DNA of 64,000 nt from JACTMI01 sp964618415 (GTDB lineage Bacteria; Acidobacteriota; Thermoanaerobaculia; Multivoradales; JAGPDF01). Both the position numbers and the translations under genes were made by a program. Each line of letters starts with the position of its first letter. Position 1 is the first letter of the stretch. Below the pieces are notes generated by a model, which worked only from the letters and a program-made list of their open reading frames with translations, searched no databases and was not told where the DNA came from. The stretch spans positions 8,787-72,786 of the forward strand of contig CAZUAT010000004.1 of NCBI GenBank assembly GCA_964618415.1. Direction: 5' to 3'. Shown here one piece after another: positions 34,222-42,811 of the stretch.

Positions 34222-35121
34222 TCAGGTGCCGCCAAAAATCGCCCGGACGACGTGGCGGGCGACTTCGGGGTTCTCGCGCAGGCGCCGGATCGAGTAGGGG
34301 TACCAGTCGCGCCCGAACGGCACGTAGACGCGCAGCCGGTGACCGGCGGCGAGCAGCGTGCGGCGCAGCGGCGCGGTGACCCCGAGCAGCATCTGGAACT
34401 CCCGGCGGTCGGCCGGCACGCCGAGACGATCGATCAGCGCCAGCGCGCCGCAGACCAGATGCTCGTCGTGGGTCGCCACGGCGACGCGGTGGCCGCCGGC
34501 GAACAGCTTCTCGAGCGCGTACAGGTAGTTGGCGCGGACGGTCTCGTAGGCGCGGTAGGCGTGCTCGGGCGGCTCGATGTAGATCCCCTTGCACAGGCGC
34601 ACGCTCGAATCGGGCGGCAGGTCGCCGATGTCGTCGAGCGTGCGGCGCAGGTAGGCCTGCAGCACGACGCCGACGTGGCCGTGGCGCAGGGCCAGGTCGC
34701 GATGGATCCGCAGCGTCGCGTCGGTCGTCGAGATGTCTTCCATGTCGATCCGCACGAAGCTGTCGTGGCTGGCCGCGGCGACCACGATCCGCTCGATGTT
34801 GGCGTGCGCGAGCTGTTCGTCGATCTTGAGCCCGAGGCTGGTCGGCTTGACCGAGACGTTGGCGGCCAGGCCGCGCTCGGCGATTGCGGCGAGCACGCGG
34901 ACGTAGGCGTCGGTGTTGGCCGCCGCCTCGTCGGCGGCGGTCACCTCCTCGCCGAGCACATCGAGCGTGGCCACTGCGCCCTCGCCGGCCAGCTCGCCGA
35001 CCGTGCGCAACGCGTCCTCGAGCTTCGCGCCGGCCACGTAACGCATCGCCACCCGACGGACGATCGGCTTGGGGATCAGCGGCAGACCCCGGCGCACCAG
35101 CCAGGAGAAGACGCCGCTCAC
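34222..35121 (-). CDS. putA: Proline dehydrogenase
   Basis: 299 residues, GTG with GGGAG upstream. Mono-functional short PRODH: beta/alpha barrel with VSVKPTSLGLKIDE, FVRIDMEDISTTDATL, VRLCKGIYIEPP, VAVATHDEHL, FQMLLGV and the FAD/proline motif YVPFGRDWYPYSIRRLRENP. Oxidises proline to pyrroline-5-carboxylate, feeding electrons to quinone. P5C dehydrogenase is not adjacent. It is the last gene of the lipA-GNAT-di-iron transcript, 30 bases after the di-iron protein. Confidence 0.93.
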   Translation of the reverse strand: MSGVFSWLVRRGLPLIPKPIVRRVAMRYVAGAKLEDALRTVGELAGEGAVATLDVLGEEVTAADEAAANTDAYVRVLAAIAERGLAANVSVKPTSLGLKIDEQLAHANIERIVVAAASHDSFVRIDMEDISTTDATLRIHRDLALRHGHVGVVLQAYLRRTLDDIGDLPPDSSVRLCKGIYIEPPEHAYRAYETVRANYLYALEKLFAGGHRVAVATHDEHLVCGALALIDRLGVPADRREFQMLLGVTAPLRRTLLAAGHRLRVYVPFGRDWYPYSIRRLRENPEVARHVVRAIFGGT

Positions 35122-35151
35122 TGGGGAACTCCCGGTCGACCCGGCACCGGT

Positions 35152-36495
35152 TCAGCCGCCGTGCACGACGCCGCCGGGCGGCAGCTCCACCTGCTCCTCG
35201 GCCACCCAGCGCACCGACTTCGAACACGGGCAGACGCCCCCCACGCGGCGCAGCTGCGGCATCGCCTTCTGGGCCTCCTGCGCCGTGCGCTCGCCGGCCG
35301 CCACGGAGCGCATGCTCTCGACGTAGTCGAGGAAGTCGCGCGTGGCGCGATAGCCGTCCGGCAGCGTGCGCACGAGGTGGCGCAGCCACGCCTCGACGTC
35401 GGTGAACTCCTCGCCGTCGACGCCGACCATGGTGAAGGCCGGCACGCCGCGACGCCGGAAGAAGCGGCGGTCGGGCAGCCGCAGCAGCTCTTCGGGCCGC
35501 ACCCCCTCCACCGTCTCGCCCCCCTCCTCGAGCCGCTGCAGCGTCTGCTCGGCCGTCGCCGCCGTCAGGCCGGGGATCCGCGCCCGCAGCCAGCGCAGGT
35601 TGAGATCGCGCACGACCTTCTCGATCTCCTTCCAGTACTGATCCTGCGCCTCGGCGTTGCGCATCGGCTTGAGGCCGAACTCGACGTTGGTGCCGCCACC
35701 CCGCTCGTCGCCGAACATCTCGAGCGCCCGCGGCACCCACTTGTAGAGGTGACGCTGGATCACCCCCATGGTGATCATCGGCGAGCCTTCCGCCGCCTTG
35801 ACCACCCAGCGGCGCAGCGGCACCACGCCGGTGGCGAGGTGGAACGCCTCTTCGCGCAGCATCTGCGGCATCGAGGCCGCCATCGGCGCGTAGGACGACA
35901 CCTTCTGCATCGCCAGCTGGTACTTGCCGACCCGGTCGATCAGGGCGCAGAAGACGATGTTGTCGACGAACGATTCGAAGTCGATGTTGAACGCGCCGAG
36001 CACGTGAGAGCCCGTCTTCATCGACAGGATCTCCTCGACCATCTGGTCGCCGCTCTGACCGGTGATCGGCTTCCAGTCGTCGGCGGTGAGCAGGTGCAGC
36101 ATCTGATAGCCGTGGCGGAGCTCCTCGGCCATCATGCGCAGCACCATCGCCTGCTCCTCTTCCTCCTGGGCGCGGGCGAGGGTGAGCTGGTGCTGCTGGA
36201 TCGAGCCGAACTCGGTCGAGGCCTGGGCGCGGATGGCGCCCGCCAGGTGCTGGGCCGCCTCGGGGCGCATGTCGCAGGCGCGGGTGAACTTCGGCTTGCC
36301 CTGATCGGCGCCGCACTCGACCTGGCAGGGCATCCCGCACTCGTTGTAGGCGCAGAGGCGGAACTTCGGCTCACGCGGGAAGTAGCGCTCCCAGTTCTCG
36401 AGCAGGAAGTCGTAGTCGGGCAGGTAGGTCTGACGCCACTTCTCCACCGCCTTGTGAAAGCGCGCCGGAATCTCGGTGGTTTCGAACTTCGACAT
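35152..36495 (-). CDS. Large PaaA-like di-iron protein with Cys-rich N-terminus
   Basis: 447 residues from the ATG at 36495 (GGAAGGA upstream). The central ferritin-like helices carry two di-iron motifs, MMAEELRHGYQ (Glu124/125, His128) and MLREEAFHLATG (Glu215/216, His219), as in PaaA/phenylacetyl-CoA epoxidase and benzoyl-CoA epoxidase families. Unlike PaaA (~310 residues) it has an N-terminal Cys cluster (Cys48, 53, 57, 61 and 74) and a ~130-residue C-terminal extension ending in a CPC motif (~422-424). No paaBCDE subunits are present. Substrate unknown; an oxygenase acting on a CoA- or carrier-bound compound is inferred. Confidence 0.65.
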   Translation of the reverse strand: MSKFETTEIPARFHKAVEKWRQTYLPDYDFLLENWERYFPREPKFRLCAYNECGMPCQVECGADQGKPKFTRACDMRPEAAQHLAGAIRAQASTEFGSIQQHQLTLARAQEEEEQAMVLRMMAEELRHGYQMLHLLTADDWKPITGQSGDQMVEEILSMKTGSHVLGAFNIDFESFVDNIVFCALIDRVGKYQLAMQKVSSYAPMAASMPQMLREEAFHLATGVVPLRRWVVKAAEGSPMITMGVIQRHLYKWVPRALEMFGDERGGGTNVEFGLKPMRNAEAQDQYWKEIEKVVRDLNLRWLRARIPGLTAATAEQTLQRLEEGGETVEGVRPEELLRLPDRRFFRRRGVPAFTMVGVDGEEFTDVEAWLRHLVRTLPDGYRATRDFLDYVESMRSVAAGERTAQEAQKAMPQLRRVGGVCPCSKSVRWVAEEQVELPPGGVVHGG

Positions 36496-36511
36496 GGATT
36501 GCGGTCCTTCC

Positions 36512-36997
36512 TCAGTCGGGCAGGCGCTTGACGAACGGGCGCAGCGTGTCGGGGGTGAAGCCGAGGCGGACGAAGAACGTCTCGATGTCCGGCATCGAGA
36601 CGTCGACCACGGTGCGGACGGCCCGCACGCCACGCTCCCGGAAGCGCTCCAGGATCGCCTCGGCCAGGGCCCGTCCGACGCCGCGCCCGGCGTAGTCGGG
36701 ATCGACCCCGATCACCTCGATCCAGCCCGACGGCTCTTCGATGCCGAACTCGCCGCCGCGCACGTCGCCCAGCATGAAGCCGGCCACGCGACCGTCGACC
36801 TCGGCGACCACCGATCCGTCCGGATCGCGGCGCAGGTAGTAGACCATCCGGTCTTCCCACAGGTCGGGCTGATAGCTGCCACGCGTCCGCTCGGCGATGC
36901 GGACGACATCGCCCAGGTCGAGTTCGGAGATGGAACGGATCTGGATCTGCGATTCGGCGGTCAATCGGTCGGTCAAAGGCGGCCCCTCCGCCGCCAT
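36512..36997 (-). CDS. GNAT-family N-acetyltransferase
   Basis: 161 residues; the coenzyme-A-binding motif is VIGVDPDYAGRGVGRALAE, followed by DVSMPDIETFFVRLGF. Substrate unknown. The gene starts 1 base after lipA ends and stops 16 bases before the di-iron gene, so all three are one transcript. Confidence 0.85.
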   Translation of the reverse strand: MAAEGPPLTDRLTAESQIQIRSISELDLGDVVRIAERTRGSYQPDLWEDRMVYYLRRDPDGSVVAEVDGRVAGFMLGDVRGGEFGIEEPSGWIEVIGVDPDYAGRGVGRALAEAILERFRERGVRAVRTVVDVSMPDIETFFVRLGFTPDTLRPFVKRLPD

Positions 36998-36998
36998 T

Positions 36999-37946
36999 CT
37001 ATCGGCTGAGCGCGGTCGCGCGCAGGGGACGGTCGACCTGTTCGTGCGCGTGGTAGCTCGAGCGCACCAGCGGACCGGCCTGGCAGTGTGCGAACCCGGC
37101 GGCCAGGGCCCACTCCCGGTACCGCGCGAACTCGTCCGGGTGGACGAAGCGGTCCACCGGCAGATGCCGGGAGGTCGGCTGCAGGTACTGGCCGATCGAC
37201 AGGATCTCCACGCCGGCCTCCCGGATGACGCCGATGGTGGCCCGCACCTCCTCGGCCGTCTCGCCCAGGCCGACCATCAGGCTGGTCTTCACCCGGCCCG
37301 GATAGTCGCCGGCGTCGCGGCGCCGCGCCGCCTCGGCGAGCAGCGCCAGGCTGCGGTCGAAGCGGCTGCCCGGGCGCGCCTTGCGGTAGAGGCTGGGGAC
37401 GGTCTCCATGTTGTGGCTGAAGATCTCCGGCCGCTCGGCCAGCACCACGTCGAGCGCCTCGGGCACGCCGCGGAAGTCGGGCGTCAGCACCTCGACCGAG
37501 CAGTCCGGCACCCGGTCGTGGATCGCCGCGATCACCGCGGCCCAGTGCCGCGCCCCGCCGTCGGGCAGGTCGTCGCGATCGACCGAGGTGATGACGGCGT
37601 GGCGCAGCTCGAGCGCGGCGATCGCTTCGGCCAGCCGGCGCGGCTCGTCGGCGTCGGTGCCTTTCGCCGGTCGCCCCGAGGTCACGGCGCAGAAGCCGCA
37701 GCGCCGGGTGCAGATGTCGCCGAGGATCATGAAGGTCGCCGTGCCGTGCGACCCCCAGCACTCGTAGATATTGGGGCAGCGCGCCTCCTGGCAGACGGTG
37801 TTGAGCTGCAGCCCGTCGACCAGCTTGCGCACGCGGTGGTACTCGGCCGGAGTCGCCAGCTTGATGCGCAGCCAGTCGGGACGGCGCTCGGTGCCGACGT
37901 CGGACCCACCCCTGGAAACGCCGATCTGAACGAGGTCTCCGGCCAT
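36999..37946 (-). CDS. lipA: Lipoyl synthase
   Basis: 315 residues from the ATG at 37946. Radical-SAM enzyme that inserts two sulfurs into octanoyl groups. Auxiliary cluster CQEARCPNIYECW and SAM cluster CTRRCGFC are both complete; MILGDICTRRCGFCAV and NMETVPSLY are typical. The final Ser for the auxiliary cluster is in the RSSYHA stretch. It supplies the lipoyl domains encoded at 49-54 kb and works after LipB (47.3 kb). Divergent from the phosphodiesterase gene, 39 bases away. Confidence 0.96.
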   Translation of the reverse strand: MAGDLVQIGVSRGGSDVGTERRPDWLRIKLATPAEYHRVRKLVDGLQLNTVCQEARCPNIYECWGSHGTATFMILGDICTRRCGFCAVTSGRPAKGTDADEPRRLAEAIAALELRHAVITSVDRDDLPDGGARHWAAVIAAIHDRVPDCSVEVLTPDFRGVPEALDVVLAERPEIFSHNMETVPSLYRKARPGSRFDRSLALLAEAARRRDAGDYPGRVKTSLMVGLGETAEEVRATIGVIREAGVEILSIGQYLQPTSRHLPVDRFVHPDEFARYREWALAAGFAHCQAGPLVRSSYHAHEQVDRPLRATALSR

Positions 37947-37985
37947 CCGCCGAAGTCTATACGCCGGCGCAGGTAACATCACGCC

Positions 37986-39578
37986 GTGATCCGACGAGTC
38001 CGACGCGCGCGCACCGCTTTCGCCGGCCTGCTGCTCGCGAGCCTGTGCGGCTGCGACCGGCCGCCATCCGCTCCCGCGGGTTCGGCGAGCTCCGCGGCGC
38101 GCACCCGGACGGCAGCGCCGTGGATCGTGATCGGCGTCGACGGGGGTGAGGGCCGCGTCCTCGAGGCGCTCTGGGCGCGCGGCGAGCTGCCGACCCTGCG
38201 GCGCCTGGCGAGCGAGGGGCTGTTCACCCGGCTGGCCACCGACTACGGCCCGTCGCCGGTGATCTGGACGACCATCGCCACCGGGGCCGCACCGGCCCGC
38301 CACGGGATCACCGATTTCGTCGTCGCCACCGACGCCGGCGACGTCCCGGTCTCCTCGGCGCTGCGACGGGTACCGGCCCTGTGGAACATGCTCACCCGCG
38401 CCCACCGCCGGGTCGCGGTGCTCGGCTGGTGGGCGACCTGGCCGGCCGAGCCGATCGACGGGCTGATGCTCACCGATCGCCTCGCCCAGCAGCTGCCGGA
38501 TCGGATCCATCCGCCCGAGCGCCAGGCCGAGTTCGAAGCGGCACTGGCGGAAGCGGCGCGGGCCGGACTCGAGTTCGGCGGCAATGAGGCCTCTCAGCTG
38601 CAGGATCGGCTGGTCACCCGCTACGCCGCCCAGGCGGTGACCGAGCCGTACGCGCTCGTCCTGCCGTACTTCCGCAGCGTCGACCTGGCGAGCCACGAGA
38701 GCTGGCGCGCCTTCGACCCCGAGGCGTTCGGCGACCCGCTCCCCGCGGTGCCGGGCGACGACCCGGTGTCGGCGGCCTACCGGGCGTTCGACGCGGCAGT
38801 GGGCGAGATTCTCACCGCCGCTCCTGCCGAGGCCAACGTCCTGGTGCTGTCCGACCACGGCTTCCGCGCCACGCACGGCGAGGAGGTCCAGCTGCTGCTC
38901 GACTTCGACCGGGTGCTCGAAGCGGCCGGCTGGCTCGCGCGCTCCGGCGAGGCGGTCGATCTCGCCCGGTCGCGGGCGTTTACCTGGCGAACGCCGGATC
39001 ACCGCCACATCAAGCTCGTTCGATTCGCGTCCGAGGGGACGGAGCCCCCGGCGACCGAGGTCGCCGAGCGGACGGCAGCGCTCGCGGCACGGCTCGCGAC
39101 TGCGAGCTTCGAGGGCGGAGCTGCCGCCTTCCGGGTTCGCGCGCCGGACGAACGCGAACGCCGCAAGGGCGCCCATGCCGTGGTGGTGGTGGACCGCCAG
39201 GCGGCGCGCCCGGTGCTGCTGCTCGACGGCAAGCCGGTCGCCGGGACGATCCGCCACCTGGGCCGGATCACCGGCACCCACGACGGTCACACGCGCGGCA
39301 TCCTGCTCGCCGCCGGCCCGGCGATCGATCCGCAGGCGGACCTTGCCGGCATCACCATCCACGACATCGCTCCGACGCTGCTCTACGCGCTCGGCCTGCC
39401 GGTCGCCGACGATTTCCCGGGGCGGGTGCGCGAGGAGCTGTTCCGCGACGAGTTCCGCGCCACGCGGTCGCGCCGGACGATCGCCAGCTGGGGCGAAATG
39501 CAGCGCGGCGAAACGGTGCGCAGCAGCGCCGACGATGCGCTGCTCGACGAGCTGGCAACTCTCGGCTACCTGAACTGA
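37986..39578 (+). CDS. Lipoprotein of the alkaline phosphatase / phosphodiesterase superfamily
   Basis: 530 residues from a GTG. Lipobox LCGC follows the hydrophobic segment, so it sits on a membrane. Metal and nucleophile sites: VIGVDGGEGR (Asp), GPSPVIWTTIATG (Thr nucleophile), LVLSDHGFRATHGEE (Asp, His) and ITGTHDGHTRGIL (His). Type I phosphodiesterase/nucleotide-pyrophosphatase fold. Substrate unknown. Confidence 0.85.
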   Translation: MIRRVRRARTAFAGLLLASLCGCDRPPSAPAGSASSAARTRTAAPWIVIGVDGGEGRVLEALWARGELPTLRRLASEGLFTRLATDYGPSPVIWTTIATGAAPARHGITDFVVATDAGDVPVSSALRRVPALWNMLTRAHRRVAVLGWWATWPAEPIDGLMLTDRLAQQLPDRIHPPERQAEFEAALAEAARAGLEFGGNEASQLQDRLVTRYAAQAVTEPYALVLPYFRSVDLASHESWRAFDPEAFGDPLPAVPGDDPVSAAYRAFDAAVGEILTAAPAEANVLVLSDHGFRATHGEEVQLLLDFDRVLEAAGWLARSGEAVDLARSRAFTWRTPDHRHIKLVRFASEGTEPPATEVAERTAALAARLATASFEGGAAAFRVRAPDERERRKGAHAVVVVDRQAARPVLLLDGKPVAGTIRHLGRITGTHDGHTRGILLAAGPAIDPQADLAGITIHDIAPTLLYALGLPVADDFPGRVREELFRDEFRATRSRRTIASWGEMQRGETVRSSADDALLDELATLGYLN

Positions 39579-39627
39579 CCCGAGAGAAGAGCCTGCGCAG
39601 CGGTGTTGTAGGCTGACGGCCGCATTC

Positions 39628-41940
39628 ATGGGTCGGAAGCGCAATCTGCCGGCGGCGCAGCCCGCACCGGGGCTCTCCGCGGCTCCGATCGATCGCGTCC
39701 TCCTCGGGCTGGTCCTGGCGACCGGCGCCGCGGCCGCCCTCCACTGCCTGGTCTCCGTCGATCTCTGGTGGCAGCTCGCCGCCGGCCGGTGGATCGGCCA
39801 GCACGGAATCCCCGACCTCGACCCGTTCAGCTACGCGGCCGGTGAGCGCGCCTGGATCGAGCTGCGCTGGCTCTACTGCCTGGCCGTGGCGAAGGTGCAC
39901 GCCTGGCTGGGCCTCAACGGCCTCGTCGGCGTGCAGATCGTCGGCGCGCTGCTGGTGCTGCTGGCGGTCTGCCGGACCGCGCCGCGGGCGCCTGCCGGCG
40001 CGGCAGCGGCGGGCGCGGCCATCGCCCTGATCGCGGCGCACTCGCGCCTGACCCTGCGGCCCGAGGTCGTCAGCCTGATCTGCGTCGCCGCGCTGCTCGG
40101 GCTGCTCTATCGCTTCCGCCGCGACGGCCGGTGGCAGTGGCTCATCCCGCTGCCGCTGCTGCAGATCGTCTGGACCAACAGCCACACGACCTTCGTGCTC
40201 GGGCCGGCCTTCCTCGCCGTCTTCATCGCCGGCGAGGCAATGGCGATGCTGATTCCGGCGCTGCGCCGCAGCGGTCGGACACTGGCGCCGAGGCAGCTGC
40301 TGCCGCTCGCATCGGCCGCCGCCCTCGTCGCGGCTGCCTGCTGGGTCAACCCCTACGGCACGGCCGGCGCGCTCTTCCCCGCTCAGCTGTTCCGGCAGAT
40401 CCAGAGTTCGCACCCGCTGTCGCAGATGGTCGGAGAGTTCCTCAGTCCGTTCGCCTACTACGGCGTCTCGCCGCTGTTCTGGCGCTATCCGCTGGCCGCG
40501 GCGCTCTCGGTCTGGGCGCTCTGGGTCGGGCGCCGACAGCTGCTGCCGGGCTTCGTCGCCGTCTGGGCCGCCGCTGCCTACCTGTCCACGCTGGCCGAGC
40601 GCAACGTCGCCCTGTTTGGCGTCGTGGCGGGGTCGGTGGCCGTGGCTCACCTGACCGCCGCGGGATGGCCGCCTCGGACCGTGTCGCGCCTCGCTCTCGT
40701 CGGCCGCCTCGCTGCGGCGGCCCTGGCGCTGATCGCGCTGGGCGCCCTGGTAACCGACAGCTACTGGAAGCGCATCGATCCGAGTCGCCGCTTCGGATTC
40801 GGCGTCGCGCAGAACCGCTTTCCGCTCCGCTCGATCGTGCTGCTCGACCGCGAGGCACCCGACACCCGCCTGCTCACCCAGTGGGACGACGCCTCCTCCG
40901 TGCTCTTTCTGCGCGGCGAGCGCAGCGTGCTGGCGGACGGGCGCCTCGAGGTCTACGGTCCGGACGCGATCCTCGAGGTCGACCGCGTGCTGCGCACCGC
41001 GGCGGGGTTCGAGGCGCTGCGCGATCAGTACGACATCGGGGCAGTGCTGATCCGGTTCGGGCGTGACGCCGGACTGCTGCGGCGGCTGCTGCGCGACTCC
41101 GCCTGGGCGCCGATCGACTTCACTCCGGCGCACGTGCTGTTCGTGCGCACCGACCAGCTGCCGCCGGAGCGCCTCGCCGAGCTGCGGATCGACTGGGACC
41201 GACCCCGCGCTCCGGTCGTCGAGCTGCCGCGCGAGCTCGAGCCGCCCCGCTGGCTCGCCGGCAACCGCGACGACGGCGTCGCCGCGGCGGGACGAGGCGA
41301 GCTCGGCATCCTGGTCGGCAATCTCGAACTGGCACGCGCCGAACTGGAGGCCGCCCACGCGGCGCGCCCGCACGACGCCGACGTCGCGCTCAAGCTGGGC
41401 GCCCTCTGCCGCATCTTCGGCATGAATGTGCGCGCCGACGTTCTGCTGGCGCAGGCCGGCGGCGGGGCCGAGCAGATCCGGGGACCCCTTGCCGCCAGCC
41501 GCGCCTTCGAGGAGGCCGGGAGCCTGGAGATCGCGCTCGCGGCGCGCGAGCGCCTGCTGAGCGGCGGCACCGATCTGCCGGAAGCAGAGGCTGGGCGGAT
41601 CGTCGAGCTGGCCCGGGTGACGAACCGGCTCGACGGCGCCGAGTCGGCATTTGCCGCCTGGACGGCACGCACCGAGTCACCTGCGGTCTGGATCGCCTGG
41701 GGCCAGCTGGCCCTCGAGCGCGACGACGCTTCGGCTGCCGCGGAGCGTTTCCAGCGCGCGCTGACGGCCGATCCGCGACAGCCGGCGGGCTGGCTCGGTC
41801 TGGCGCTGGCGCGCGAGCGCCAGGGAGAACTCGGAGCTGCGCTGCAGGCCGCCGAGCGCAGCCTGGCGCTGCAGCCGGGGCTCGCAGCCGCGCAGGCGCT
41901 GCGCGCCCGCCTCGCACCGCAGCTGTCGACCCGCCGCTGA
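39628..41940 (+). CDS. Polytopic membrane protein with C-terminal TPR repeats
   Basis: 770 residues. About ten hydrophobic helices (~25-375) with DLWWQLAAGRWIGQHGIPDL and DPFSYAAGERAW in the first periplasmic loop, a pattern seen in GT-C-like membrane proteins. A soluble domain follows (~380-530). The last ~200 residues contain tetratricopeptide-like units, e.g. WGQLALERDDASAAAERFQR and LALARERQGELGAALQAAER. Possibly envelope glycan or lipid transfer, unproven. 50 bases after the phosphodiesterase gene and likely co-transcribed. Confidence 0.65.
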   Translation: MGRKRNLPAAQPAPGLSAAPIDRVLLGLVLATGAAAALHCLVSVDLWWQLAAGRWIGQHGIPDLDPFSYAAGERAWIELRWLYCLAVAKVHAWLGLNGLVGVQIVGALLVLLAVCRTAPRAPAGAAAAGAAIALIAAHSRLTLRPEVVSLICVAALLGLLYRFRRDGRWQWLIPLPLLQIVWTNSHTTFVLGPAFLAVFIAGEAMAMLIPALRRSGRTLAPRQLLPLASAAALVAAACWVNPYGTAGALFPAQLFRQIQSSHPLSQMVGEFLSPFAYYGVSPLFWRYPLAAALSVWALWVGRRQLLPGFVAVWAAAAYLSTLAERNVALFGVVAGSVAVAHLTAAGWPPRTVSRLALVGRLAAAALALIALGALVTDSYWKRIDPSRRFGFGVAQNRFPLRSIVLLDREAPDTRLLTQWDDASSVLFLRGERSVLADGRLEVYGPDAILEVDRVLRTAAGFEALRDQYDIGAVLIRFGRDAGLLRRLLRDSAWAPIDFTPAHVLFVRTDQLPPERLAELRIDWDRPRAPVVELPRELEPPRWLAGNRDDGVAAAGRGELGILVGNLELARAELEAAHAARPHDADVALKLGALCRIFGMNVRADVLLAQAGGGAEQIRGPLAASRAFEEAGSLEIALAARERLLSGGTDLPEAEAGRIVELARVTNRLDGAESAFAAWTARTESPAVWIAWGQLALERDDASAAAERFQRALTADPRQPAGWLGLALARERQGELGAALQAAERSLALQPGLAAAQALRARLAPQLSTRR

Positions 41941-41959
41941 GCGGCCGGCGCGCGGGCCT

Positions 41960-42811
41960 TCAGTCGAAGTCGAGCGCCACGTCGAGCGTCGGCGCGCTGT
42001 GGGTGATCCAGCCGACGGAGATCAGGTCGACCCCGGTCGCCGCGATGGCGGCCACCGTCTCGAGCGTGACGCCGCCGGAAGCCTCGAGCGGTACCCTTCC
42101 CGCGGCCCGCGCGACCGCCTCGCGCAGCTGCTCGAGGCCGAAGTTGTCGAGCATGACGACGTCGGCGCCGGCGCCGATCGCCTCTTCGAGCTGATCGAGG
42201 CGGGTGATTTCCACCTCGATCGCCACCAGGTGTCCGGAGGCTGCCCGGGCGCGGCGGACCGCCTCGCCGGCACTGCCGGCGACGATCACGTGGTTGTCCT
42301 TGATCAGCACCGCATCGTCGAGGCCGAAGCGATGATTGCGTCCGCCGCCGCAGCGCACCGCGTACTTCTCGAGCGCCCGCAGGCCGGGAGTCGTCTTGCG
42401 CGTATCGACGATCGCGGCCCGCGTCCCGGCCACCGCGTCGACGAACTGGCCGGTCGCCGTGGCGATGCCGGACAGCCGGCCGAGCAGATTGAGCGCCGTC
42501 CGCTCACCGGCCAGCAGCGCGCGCGCCGGGCCGGCCAGGTCGGCAAGCGTCGCGCCGGCGGCGACCCGGTCGCCGTCTGCCGCCTGCAGTCGCACGTCGA
42601 CGCGGCCGTCCAGCCGTTCGAAGACCGCCTGCGCCAGCGGCAGACCAGCGAGGCGGCCGCTCCGGCGTGCCACGATCCGGCCGCGCGCGGTGGCGGTCGC
42701 GGGGACCACGGCCTGCGCCGTCAGGTCGCCGGCCCGGCCCAGGTCCTCGGCCAGGGCGCGGTCGATCAGGTCGCTCCAGGCCGCGCGCGGCGGCAGCTCG
42801 ATCGCGTTCAT
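41960..42811 (-). CDS. nadC: Quinolinate phosphoribosyltransferase
   Basis: 283 residues; ATG overlaps the nadB stop by 4 bases, GGAGG upstream. NLLGRLSGIATATGQFVDA, IVDTRKTTPGLRALEKYAV, RCGGGRNHRFGLDDAVLIKD and the C-terminal GVDLISVGWITHSAPTLD are the family motifs with the substrate Arg, His and Lys residues. Converts quinolinate and PRPP to nicotinate mononucleotide, third step of de novo NAD synthesis. Confidence 0.96.
   Translation of the reverse strand: MNAIELPPRAAWSDLIDRALAEDLGRAGDLTAQAVVPATATARGRIVARRSGRLAGLPLAQAVFERLDGRVDVRLQAADGDRVAAGATLADLAGPARALLAGERTALNLLGRLSGIATATGQFVDAVAGTRAAIVDTRKTTPGLRALEKYAVRCGGGRNHRFGLDDAVLIKDNHVIVAGSAGEAVRRARAASGHLVAIEVEITRLDQLEEAIGAGADVVMLDNFGLEQLREAVARAAGRVPLEASGGVTLETVAAIAATGVDLISVGWITHSAPTLDVALDFD

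Noticed and set aside
36999..39644. Very long minus-strand frame including lipA
   Set aside because: Only the last 315 codons (lipA) have motifs; the rest is antisense to the phosphodiesterase gene.
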